This document shows, piece after piece, positions 23,601 to 33,782 of a DNA stretch of 64,000 bases. Both the position numbers and the translations under genes were made by a program. The notes under the pieces are model-generated. The model was not told the DNA's origin, searched no databases, and saw only the letters and a program-made list of their open reading frames with translations. Source of the stretch: Ananas comosus (taxonomy: Eukaryota; Streptophyta; Magnoliopsida; Poales; Bromeliaceae). The number at the start of each line of letters is the position of its first letter. The stretch's first letter is position 1. The stretch spans positions 9,255,011-9,319,010 of the forward strand of contig NC_033623.1 of assembly GCF_001540865.1 (NCBI RefSeq), read 5' to 3'.

Positions 23601-26600
23601 GGAGTTCTTGGAAGAAATTGTAAACCAATCACAATTTGCTGAAAATGGGACTAAACTTTTCTCACTGGCATGCAATCCTTAGCTCTTGACATTTAATGCT
23701 AAAATACATTTAGTTGCATAGAGCATAGTTCCCCACTTAAAGTAAAAGTACCTTGTGCTTGACTGTCTCTACATTATCCAGATTTGACTTCAGTGGACTT
23801 CAACTGAGAATCTGATGGATTCGATTTGAGTAAAACAGTTCTCATAGAACCTTTAAGTGGCAGGATATGATTGAGTTGCCTCAATTGAACAAATAGGATA
23901 TACTTGTTGTGCAGCTGAAAGCTAGAAAATGATATTAAATTCCATTGTGATTTTAATTCTATTTATATTGATGTTGTTGAAAAGTGAAAACTGGGACTGC
24001 TGAAATTGCTGAATTATCTAAATATGAACTCCAAGCACAGACTGAAACCGGAGCTGATCTTTGGCACCAAGCTTAATGCTACAACTCCAAAGGTCCAACC
24101 ACTAAATCTCATTATTTGATGGTAATGTAATGAAGGTAATGTAATGAAGAAAATAAACTGCAACAACTATTGTGACTGATCTATGTAGAAGATAATTTTT
24201 CGCTGCAAAGGGTCAAATATCGAGTTGTTTTGATTCTTTGATAATTTGGATATCGTGTTGGCTATTTATTATTGGCTAAAATAGGTCCAACTTCTTACCC
24301 CATGATAATAGGCTTAGGAGACTGATAAGTTGTGTTGCATGAGCCCAATATGTTTAGTAGGGCTGTGATCTACAATAGATCTAACAGCAAGTGGCCCAAC
24401 AATAGACCTAACGCTCATATGGGTTGAGTCAGGTCGAAACCCGTGTGCATTATAATTGAGCCCTTGAGTGCGATGAAAGCGCCCTTTCTATCAGCACGTG
24501 CTTTTAGGTTAGTTGGTTAGCGCTTAGGATTCGCATATCGAAGTAACTTGAGGTTATTTTTCTTATTTATTCTGTTTATATAGTATCTGAGAAAAGTTAG
24601 CTAGCTATAATTAATGGAGTTCTTAGAAGAAATTGTATATTAATCACAATTTTCTGAAGATGGGACTGGACTTTTCTCACATATATGCAATCCTTAGCAA
24701 TTGAGGTTTATTGCTAAAATACATTCAGATGCATAGAGCATGGTTCCCATCTTTAAGTAAATCACCTTATGCATGAATGCCCCGTGTTATCGAGAATCGA
24801 CTTTAGTGGACATCCACTGGGAATTTAATGGATTCAATTTGAATATAATATGCTTCATAGAAAATTTTAGGTTAGGAAGGGGTTGCTTTGCCTCAACTGA
24901 ACAAATCAGAAATGTTTATTGTGTGACTGAAAGCCCAAAACTCCACTAAGATGTTGGACAACAGCTAATGTTAGTGCATTGATGGGCCCAATATAATCCA
25001 TGTTTTGTGTCGTTCATATCTTAACTCTGCCTGGCCGACATCTATGTCTTAGGCATCACTAAAGAAATAAATAACCCATACTAGATCCTGCCTGCTCCTT
25101 GCAATTCCAGAATTTATCTTGGATTTTACTGGAATTGAATCTGGCCTAAAAGCACTAGAGCCTAGAGGCTGTTTTCCAGTTGGCTGTCTTAAGAGGTCGG
25201 GTGTTCAATCCCTTGAGTGGGCATTAAAAAATGGGCCTCAAGCCCCCAGCTTCTTGGATTATGAAATAGTATAGGTTTAGGTGTTATGGGGTCTAGGGAA
25301 AACAGTTCTGTGCTTTACCCACCTAGATATTTATTAGGACACTAGTACTAGATTTTTCTGGATTACACCATCTTTCGAAAAGAGAACAAACCACTAAACG
25401 TTACATTCTTAGTTATTCCTGCAGTTCTATATTTTTCGTAACTTGTTTATCCGATATTGTTTTTGTCAAATAGAGAAGTGGTTGAAGGTTTTCCAGACAA
25501 AGATCTAATGGTCTTTCTGTTGCTCTTCTGATTGAACACAAGAACTTATTCTTCTAATTTAGACATTTCTCCTGGATTTAACTGTCTTAATTATTTTTCT
25601 ACTTAATTATGCAGGAATGCTTTTGGCCCCTCTTTTGGCACAATTTGTTTCTCAGGAATGGTTATGGGTGCCGTACGCTTTGTACGTGCTGTTGTAGACA
25701 GTGCAAACCAAGAGAACGAAACTCGAGGATTTGTAAACCTCGTTCTCAAGTGTTGTGCCAATTTTTTGTTCTTGGCATTTGACTTTGTCAACAAATTTAC
25801 TATAAATTTTGCTGCAATAACGGGCGAAGCTTACTGTTCTGCTGCGAGGACGAGTTACGATCTTCTAAAGCGGAATCTCTTGTCTGCTGTTTTTGTTGAG
25901 ACAGTCTCCACACGCGTGCTAATTGGGATAATTTTTGTCCTCTCAGCATTCTATGCTATTGTGGTAAGTTCTTATTTCTATAGCTGTAGTCCCTGTTTGT
26001 TCCATAGAAGGCAACACTAAACTGATTGTCATCTAGTAATGAAATTTCTACTAGTTAACGACAACTTTGATTAAATAACGGGTAAGAGGATCATCAGGGT
26101 TACATTCTTGGTAACCAACTGACCTTACTTTGTGCACCTAATAACTTGTTCTATTGCTAGCGTAAATATCTTGTTTGCTTCCTTGTCAACTATCTGTATA
26201 TGCACTACTACTAGTGTTGCAGTCTCACTTTGATTCTTAGTATTTTTCTTTTATTTTGTTTAAATTTTCTCTGAGGCTCTCAATTACTTACGAGCTAGTT
26301 TGGATCACCAATAAGGTCTAACCATTAATTGATAACACTCTCTAAGATACATCGTAGCAGATCTTTTATATGTTTGCGCCTTCCAACAGGTCTGTGCAAT
26401 CCTAAAGGCTGTCAGCGCTCTGGGTGTCAAGATGTACTTAGTCGCAGCACTTGCATGGCTTCTTCTCATGGTCGTGTTGGGTTACTTTGTACATGTGTTG
26501 GATAATGTCGTCGACACCGTCTATGTGTGCTACGCCATCGATAGGGACAAGGGCGAAGTGAACAAGCAGGATGTGCATGAGGTTTATGTACAGCTCCCTC

Positions 26601-26653
26601 TTAGTAGGAATCACCGGCCCCCTCTTAGCAGTAGAAGTCCATTAATAGTCTAA
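20640..26653 (+). CDS. Choline transporter-like (CTL/PNS1 family) membrane protein, three exons
   Basis: Join 20640-21631, 25615-25963, 26390-26653, giving 534 residues. Both introns have GT-AG ends and exon phases agree (AG/G codon at the first junction, phase 0 at the second). The protein has a Pro/Ser-rich cytosolic-type N-terminus (1-48), then about ten hydrophobic segments starting near residues 50, 110, 140 and 175. Exon 2 begins with NAFGPSFGTICFSG, and the C-terminus carries LDNVVDTVYVCYAIDRDKGE. Both are characteristic of the CTL family (Pfam Choline_transpo), and length fits the usual 500-550 residues. Known: plant CTL proteins act in trans-Golgi, plasma-membrane and plasmodesmatal trafficking and choline/lipid homeostasis; the exact substrate of this paralogue cannot be read here. 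The first ATG in a good context after a CT-rich leader was taken as start. Exon 1 is very GC-rich and exons 2-3 are not, a common monocot gradient. No frame damage was seen. Confidence 0.93.
22501..22840. mobile_element. Mutator-type MITE in the CTL intron
   Basis: Begins GGTAAAATGGTAAAAATG and ends in a rough inverted copy (gtaagttttacaattttcacc). It is flanked by ttaaaaaaa on both sides (22492-22500 and 22842-22850), compatible with a 9-bp target duplication. The A-rich flank makes the duplication less certain. Confidence 0.55.
23229..24941. repeat. Tandem duplication inside the CTL intron
   Basis: Copy 1 is about 23229-23930 and copy 2 about 23931-24941. They share long stretches such as ctgctgaaattgc, gaagaaaataaactgc, and ctgatctatgtagaagat, in the same order, at roughly 85 per cent identity by eye. 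Copy 2 is longer because of an extra segment at 24256-24534. Confidence 0.85.
24256..24534. mobile_element. 279-bp insertion in the second intron repeat copy
   Basis: Absent from repeat copy 1. It is flanked by ATATCG at 24250-24255 and 24535-24540, which looks like a short target duplication. The insert begins TGTTGG but has no clear matching end or inverted repeat, so its class is unknown. Confidence 0.5.
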
Positions 26654-27528
26654 AACTATTTGCTGCTTATCACGGAGGTGATTTACCAAATAAGCGCTAC
26701 CAAATAAGCGCAGTGTTAGCCCCTCAAAATGTCCAGTAAATGCATTCTCGAGCTACTAAATTATCAATTTTGTATAATATATTTACATCTGTATTATGCA
26801 TTTGTAGAAAATATGAAATGGGGTGTGGTGGTTCTTATCATCTTCTTATCTTTGTATTTACAAGAATATACTGGTACCGACTTTTAACTCTATAGATCTT
26901 TACTCTTAATTGATTTTATTTTTTATTATTTTGTATCTGTGTGTTTCTTTGTGAACTTGGATATATTTTCTTCCATGATCATGTGGGTTTATGGCTGTTT
27001 GTTGTTTATTTTTGTACGCTTTGCTATTCATTAGCATGGATTCCTGACCAAACAGGGCTCAGAAGATTTTATGAAATCTTGTGAATAATAGAGCAACTAT
27101 ATTAAACATGTGTGGATATATTTTCTAAAATACAACTGTCGTTATTGGCCAAACTCATTTTTATAGCGTTACATCCGAATATAGTAATTTGTCAAAAAAA
27201 ATTTGGGCTTATTGGAAATAGTGGTAAAGCATAGGATTCAAATTGAAGAAAAATTTTATCCAAGAAGATAATTGAGACACAAGTTAAAGTGCCAGTGAGA
27301 ATTCTGTAATGTAGCTTTATTTATATTAATATAGACTTTTTGTATAAAAAAAATTATAAAGCATAATGATTTGACACTTATGCTAATACTCCCTCATCGT
27401 TGCCACGGTGATCTAATCAACCATGACTCATGGTAAGATAGGCTCTTTCAAAAAAATGGTACAATTATTGTTGGTGTTGGGCCGAAAGAATAGGATTTTG
27501 GAGTGGGAGGCTAGGCTCTTCCAGAAGA
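26654..27528. other. CTL 3' untranslated region and intergenic DNA
   Basis: A short repeated word (accaaataagcgc) occurs twice near 26685-26711. No other gene or element end was identified. Confidence 0.5.
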
Positions 27529-27749
27529 ATTTAGGATTCTTGATCGTCGGTGGTTGGACCGAAGATTAGGATTTTGCTCGGGACTGAAAGTTAGGGCAAC
27601 TGAGTATAACTGGTCCAAACTATAAAAATTATGGTCTTGCTTAGGATCGACAGATTAGGACAATGAATTGGATCAAGGATTGACGAGCACTATATTGCAA
27701 CTGAGTACATAATAATCAAAATTTTAAAATAATCAACCAATATGCAATG

Positions 27750-30153
27750 TGTAGTGTTCCTGACTTTGGATAGGGTGGCTTCAGTATTAGTGACTGGTCG
27801 ACATCTCTGGAGAGTGTCGGACTGAGTCGGAGTCAATTCTGCACGGAATTGGATGCAGAATTGGACTCGCGCATCCTCAATAAGCAAAACTAGAGTTTTG
27901 CCAGATTCGGGCGCCCAGAACATTTTTTAGGGTCGCCCAGAAACGAGTGTTGAATTTAACTGAAACTGGAAGCCAATTCGGATTCCATGTTCCGGGCGCC
28001 CAGATGTGGGTCCAGCAAATTCGACATCGTGAATATTGCTTGCTTCGACGCGTGGCAGGCGGTAGGTGAGTTCCGCCGGAGCCATTTACGGGCGCAGCAC
28101 ACGCGCGAGCGAGAGTCCGAGGAGCCCGTTTGTGCAGTCGAGATATCTGGTCCCCAGAACATAGTTCCGGGTGGCCAGAAACGCGCGTTTCTGCATGAAC
28201 TCTGGTTAGCAGCTGTTTTCTCTTGAGGCTTATCTATCCCTCCAGTAGCCTATAAATACCCTATTATGCGTCCCCATTGAGCTCTTTTTACCTGTTCTTC
28301 ACAGAGAACTTAGATTTTGATCCCAAATCCCTCCAATCTTTCCATTTTGCACAAGATCCACATTTCGCAAGAATTGCAAGGTGCTGATTCTGCAGTTCTT
28401 CGCGACGACCTCCAGTGTTTTGGCTCGTGCGCGACGTAGGAAGGTCGGATTTCGACGAAACTTGGTTTGCTGGATTCTAGACTTCCAGAGGAATCCACGA
28501 AGCCCTGAATTACAGATTTTGGTTGAGGTTAGCTTGGTCGAACTGAGGTTTTCCTCTACTGCTGTTGCTTTGGTCAGAATTTGCCAATTTTTGAGTTTTC
28601 TTGGGGTGAACTTAGGAAGCAGGGGCTTTGTGGAGCTGAGTCACTTTCCCTATCAACTAGTACTGGATTTGGAACCCTCTCCACTTGAATTGGAGATCAT
28701 TAGGTGAGTTTTGACATTGGAATTGGATAAATCCAAGCTTAAGGCTGAAATTGATGATTTTTATTGGATTTTTGGGTGAATTGTAAATCCAGATCTTGAG
28801 GGGCTTTGTTGCTGCTTTGGAGGTGTTTCCAGCAGTGTTGCTTCAGATCCGAGACCCTCTTGCTGCCAGGATTTGCATTAGAGGTGGGTTATCATCGGTT
28901 TCGCTCCTAAGTGCATGTTTAGTCGACGTGTATAGTTCGGTTCTTGTATATCATACTTTAATTCCTCGATTAGCATCTTGAATGTAATATGAATGTAGAA
29001 GCATGCTGAAATAAATATTTATATTATACATGTTGGACTTGAAATTTGACTTAGGAGAAAACCTGCGTTTTGACCCGTCATATGCTTAAACTACCAGATT
29101 TAGCTCTAGAAGCCGTGATTCGATTGTATCGTTGCAGCATCAGTGCGATGGATACCTGGGGTAGTTTAGAAGGCATTTACGCTCATGCTGGGGTGCCGAG
29201 CTTATTTTTTAGCAGAGTTTAGGCTGTTTCGGGTCGTTGGGTGCCGTTCGGATTAGCGATGGACCCATATTCTTGTTTTGGTCACAGATTGTGCCGAGGA
29301 CACGTGGGTTTGGTTTGTAGACCTGTTTTGATCCTGTTCACTTGACTTTGGCTAGTTGGAGCCTGATTGAGCTCGACAGAGATACGCTGCATACTCAGTT
29401 GGGTAGCGCCCACGAGTGCCACTCCGGAGTCAGGCTTTGTGCTTTCGCGTTGGTGTCGCTCATGCCGGTTGGACTTGCTCTCCACGGACCAGTTGTGTGG
29501 ATAGATCCTGATAGTTGCAACTGGGCAGGGACGGGTGTGTTCACAGTCCCAGGGACGGGTATGTCTACAGTCCCGATTGGATTGGGTCAGATTTGACATT
29601 TCCTACAGTTGGTTAGTGTAGAGCATGATAGTATAGTGATTTGTAGCGGTTGAGTTTATTTTCTGCTTTTTGGCTATTCTTGCTCCCTTCTGTAGACTTA
29701 GTGGGTGGACCGATGTTGTTTTGGGCGGTACCCACTGAGGACTACTTGTTTTTACAGTAGTTCTCACGCCCAGTTGTTACCCCTGTTTTGTAGAGCCACA
29801 GGTTTCGGCTGCTGCGCCTTCCGCGGATCAGGATCGAGGCAAGGGCGTCGCGAGTTAGAGCCCTACCCGACGTGCTGAGCTAGAGGTGCCCCTACTGCAG
29901 GTAGATGTTTTGTTTCGAGTTTATATACATAGTGGACTTAACTCGCCAGTGCGAGTAGCTTTGTATTTTGGATTTGGACTATGTATATGAAACTCAGTTT
30001 GTTTAGCTTCTGTTTTCTCTAACAGCTCTCTACTACTGTTCGTAGTAGTGTTTGATTTACAGGTACAGCTATCGCTTCGTATACAGGGGAAATTTCTTTG
30101 TATACGGCGGATTTCTCGGCGGGCCCGGGAAAAGTGTAATCCGGGGCGTGACA
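27750..30153 (+). mobile_element. Solo LTR (2.4 kb) of a Ty3/gypsy-like family
   Basis: Begins TGTAGTGTTCC, ends GGGGCGTGACA, and is flanked by CAATG at 27745-27749 and 30154-30158. The empty site is seen directly in copy B near 32790. The GGGGCGTGACA end is shared with the gypsy LTRs at 54-63 kb. Internal motifs include repeated gggcgcccaga words (27909-28010) and a TATA-like ctataaatacc near 28250. No coding domain is present, so only the LTR remains, as after LTR-LTR recombination. Confidence 0.93.
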
Positions 30154-30556
30154 CAATGCAAATCATCTTTCAAAATCCAAGTATTCAAACTGACAAACCA
30201 AACAAAAACTAAATAAAATTCTTTTTAATTTGATTCCATTTGATTTTCCACACTGTCGTTTGGTTTTTTTTTTTTTTTTTGGATTTTTTTTTGCATTTAG
30301 CCGGCTCAAACAAATTTATTCCACTCGAGCCCCATTTTGGTATTTTTAAATTGAACGCCATAATTAAATTACCGTATTCATATCCATATTTTAGTCTCTT
30401 AATTTTTAACTTGGGGGCTATAAAAAATTATAAAAAGAAATACAGTAATCTAATCACTATATTTAAATATAGTGATTGAATCATCATTATTCACCTTAAA
30501 ATAATCACATATAATTATTAGAGGCTTGTGTGGCAAGTATAAAGCTATTTATGTTA

Positions 30557-31821
30557 GGGGCAATTTCATCACTACCCCTCTCAAATATGTAAATAGCATA
30601 GATACCCCTGTAAAGTTGAAAATATCATATATACCCCTTCAAATGCAAAAAAATTTCACAGTTACTCTTCCTTCTAACAACTGTAACTATAACTATGGTT
30701 AAAGTTTGGTTAAATAAAGGTTGAGTTACAAAATGACTAATTTAGCCCTAAAAAGGTTAGGTGTTATTTTGATAGCAAATAATTAAGGGGCAATTTCATA
30801 AGTACCCTTCTAAATTTTAAAAATAACATCTCTAGCACTAATTATTAGTGCGTAAAAAATAAAAAAATCCCTCACCTATAGATCATTTTAAACTAGACCC
30901 CTTTAAATTTTATTTTTTAACATTAAGAGACCTTGAACTATTAGTTTTTCTTTATTTTGACTTTACTTAGTTAAAAGTTTTTTAATTGAGATTCCTCACA
31001 TGAATTTGATAAAATTTTTAATTTTGCTGGGAAAAACACTCAATTGCTAAAATTTTAAAAAAAACACTTAGGTTGAGAGGTTATATATATAGAGACTATA
31101 ATACTATCGGTAGTACAGCTTGGTTTGCTACGATTTGTTTTCAATAATAGAACATCCAAATTGACAATCGGCACCGTTAAACATGATATAAACCATTTAA
31201 ACTATCTGAAAATTAAATTTCACGCTTTTCCGAGTTATGATCCTGTCAAAGTGGAGTATAGATGAGAGGGTTTTCATAAAATTTTACTTTATTGTTAACA
31301 ATAAATTTTCAATTAAAAATTTTTTGTTTGAGCAAATCATATAAGTAATACTCTAATATCGAGAATTTTGATATCAAAATATTTTTAGCATGAGATATGT
31401 GAGTTATTTAAATAAAATTTTTAAAAATAAATATTTAAATAGTTAATGTTGAATTCTACTATGGACAAATTGCATTATAACTATGTATAATTTAAAAGCG
31501 AAAAATCATAATGAGATTTAACTATTACACTTAATAAACTATAGATCTCTAATTGAAATATTTTAAAAATAATGTTAAATTATTATGTGATTCAAATGTT
31601 AAAAATTGATCAGATAATTAATCTTAAATATTACATATTTAAAATGTTGCTAGGGGTAAAATTGGTATTTATAAAATATTGGATGACAACTTGACGAAAA
31701 ACTAACCTAAAGGGTATCTGTGAACATTTTTGGTTTTAAGAGGGTATTGATGATATTTTTTAGTTTAAAGGGTTATTAATGAAATTATGATTTTTCAGAG
31801 GGGTATTGATGAAATTATCCC
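30557..31821. mobile_element. Mutator-like non-autonomous element, 1.27 kb
   Basis: Terminal inverted repeats of about 23 bp (GGGGCAATTTCATCACTACC at the left; the complement of the right end reads GGGATAATTTCATCAATACC). A 9-bp target duplication TTTATGTTA lies at 30548-30556 and 31822-31830, and copy B preserves the empty site near 33156. A second TIR-like word near 30786 and half of a palindromic MITE (31080-31245) lie inside. It has no transposase coding. Confidence 0.85.
31080..31245. mobile_element. Half-copy of the palindromic MITE family
   Basis: Starts in tatatatagagactataatac and continues with words matching the left arm of copies at 11.6, 12.5 and 18.5 kb (cggtagtacagc, ttgttttcaataat, acaatcggcaccgtta). 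No matching right arm was found, so it is truncated. It is nested in the Mutator-like element 30557-31821. Confidence 0.6.
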
Positions 31822-32026
31822 TTTATGTTAATATAAATTTGCGAGCGCTAATTTGTAAAAATAAATTTTGAGATGGCTAAATGCCAAAAAAAAAAAAAAG
31901 AAAAAAATAAAAATAAAAATAAGAAGACTCTTTTACTTCAATTTTCTTCAGTCAAAATCAAATGGAAGGGCTGAATCACTAATACGTTATTAGTGACTCC
32001 AACACGCACGCAGTCACGCAGATGCT

Positions 32027-32437
32027 ATGGTGCGGAGTCCCACCGTCTCTTGCCGATCATCTTCCCTTCTCCTCTTCATTCGGTCCCTTCCCCTCCCGCC
32101 CGACCCCTTCCTCCTCCCCTCCACCTTCAAGGCCTGCGCGGCCCTCCGCTCCCTCCGCTCTGCTCGCCAGCTCCACTGCATCGCCGCCGTCTCCGGCCTG
32201 TCCTCCGACCCCTTCGTCCAGTCCGCCCTCGTCCACGCCTACCTCAAATGCGACTCCCTCCGCGACGCCCACCGAGTGTTCGACAGAATGGCCCCCAGGA
32301 CCGTCGTCCCCTGGAGCGCCATCATCGCCGGATACGCCGCCGCCGGACGCGTCCACGAGTCCACCAATCTCCTCCAAGACATGCAGACCGCCGGCGTCCC
32401 TCCCAATCTGATCACCTGGAACGGCCTCATCGCCGGN
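32027..32437 (+). pseudogene. Truncated duplicate of the PPR gene 5' end
   Basis: Encodes the first 137 residues of the PPR protein at 33372-35387 with a handful of substitutions (for example MVRSP versus MVPSP at the N-terminus, and changes near VHESTNLLQD). The match ends at a single N. Beyond it the sequence is CT/GC-rich and unrelated, and the frame reaches a stop at 32563. Either the rest of the gene is lost or the sequence was joined wrongly in the assembly. A protein of only the first few PPR motifs is not expected to work. Confidence 0.9.
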
Positions 32438-32566
32438 TTCTCTCTCTCCCTCTCTCTCTCGCGCGAGGCACCCGCAAAACGCAGGGAGCCCGCTGCAGGG
32501 CGGGGGTTCGCTGCGGAGGCGACGCGTGGCGGGTTGAGGGTTCGCCTTTTATTAGTTGTATAGATT
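32438..32566. other. Unplaced CT/GC-rich filler between the duplication copies
   Basis: Starts as ttctctctctccctc after the N at 32437 and continues GC-rich to about 32540. It matches neither PPR copy nor the sequence before copy A, so it is a candidate for sequence attached at a false join. Confidence 0.5.
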
Positions 32567-33782
32567 AGGATTCTTGATCGTCGGTGTTGGACCGAAAGAT
32601 TAGGATTTTGCTCGGGACTGAAAAGTTAGGGCAACTGAGTATAACTGGTCCAAAACTAAAAAAATTATGATCTTGCTTTGCTTAGGATCGACAGATTAGG
32701 ACAATGAATTGGATCAAGGATTGACGAGCACATATGCTATGCAACTGAGTACATAATAAATCAAAATTTTAAAATAATCAACCAATATGCTATGCAAATC
32801 ATCTTTCAAAATCCAAGTATTCAAACTGACAAACCAAACAAAAACTTCCATTTGATTTTCCACACTCTCGGTTTGGTTTTTTTATTTGGATTTGTTTTTG
32901 CATTTAGCCGGCTCAAACAAATTCTTTCCACGCGAGCCCCATTTTGTTATTTTTAAATTGAACGCGATAATTAAATTACCGTATTCATATTCATATTTTA
33001 GTCTCTTAATTTTTAACTTGGGAGCTATAAAAAATTATAAAAAGGAATACAGTAATCTTATCACTATATTTAAATATAGTGATTGAATCATCATTATTCA
33101 CCTTAAAATAATCACATAATTATTAGACACTTGTGTGGCAAGTATAAAGCTGTTTATGTTAATATAAATTTGCGAGCGCTAATTTGTAAAAATAAATTTT
33201 GAGACGGCTAAATGCCAAAAAAAAAAAAAAAAAAAAAGAAAAAAAAGAAAAGAAAAGAAAATAAAAAAAAAAAGACTCTTTTACTTCAATTTTCTTCAGT
33301 CAAAATCAAATGGAAGGGCTGAATCACTAATACGTTAGTCACTCCAACACGCACGCAGTCACGCAGATGCTATGGTGCCGAGTCCCACCGTCTCTTGCCG
33401 ATCATCTTCCCTTCTCCTCTTCATTCGGTCCCTTCCCCTCCCGCCCGACCCCTTCCTCCTCCCCTCCACCTTCAAGGCCTGCGCGGCCCTCCGCTCCCTC
33501 CGCTCTGCTCGCCAGCTCCACTGCATCGCCGCCGTCTCCGGCCTGTCCTCCGACCCCTTCGTCCAGTCCGCCCTCGTCCACGCCTACCTCAAATGCGACT
33601 CCCTCCGCGACGCCCACCGAGTGTTCGACAGAATGGCCCCCAGGACCGTCGTCCCCTGGAGCGCCATCATCGCCGGATACGCCGCCGCCGGACGCGTCCA
33701 CCAGTCCATCAATCTCCTCCACGACATGCAGACCGCCGGCGTCCCTCCCAATCTGATCACCTGGAACGGCCTCATCGCCGGC
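32567..33782 (+). repeat. Duplication copy B (uninterrupted PPR upstream region and 5' coding part)
   Basis: Collinear with copy A without the two transposon insertions. It includes the upstream region of the intact PPR gene, with poly-A length differences near 33215-33270. It shows the pre-insertion state for both elements in copy A. Confidence 0.93.

Larger units (their letters stand above)
21632..25614 (+). other. First intron of the CTL gene (about 4 kb)
   Basis: Starts GTATGATT and ends TTATGCAG, bridging exon 1 to exon 2 in frame. It contains a MITE at 22501-22840 and a tandem duplication at 23229-24941. Two short plausible-looking frames (21704-21904 and 22048-22239) have no recognisable domain and are not called as exons. 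Confidence 0.9.
27529..32437 (+). repeat. Duplication copy A (PPR 5' region with TE insertions)
   Basis: Matches copy B (32567-33782) in three collinear pieces: 27529-27749, 30154-30556 and 31822-32436. The pieces are separated exactly by the solo LTR 27750-30153 and the Mutator-like element 30557-31821, each with a target duplication. In the PPR coding part only 4 of about 415 bases differ. The copy stops at the single N at 32437. Confidence 0.93.
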
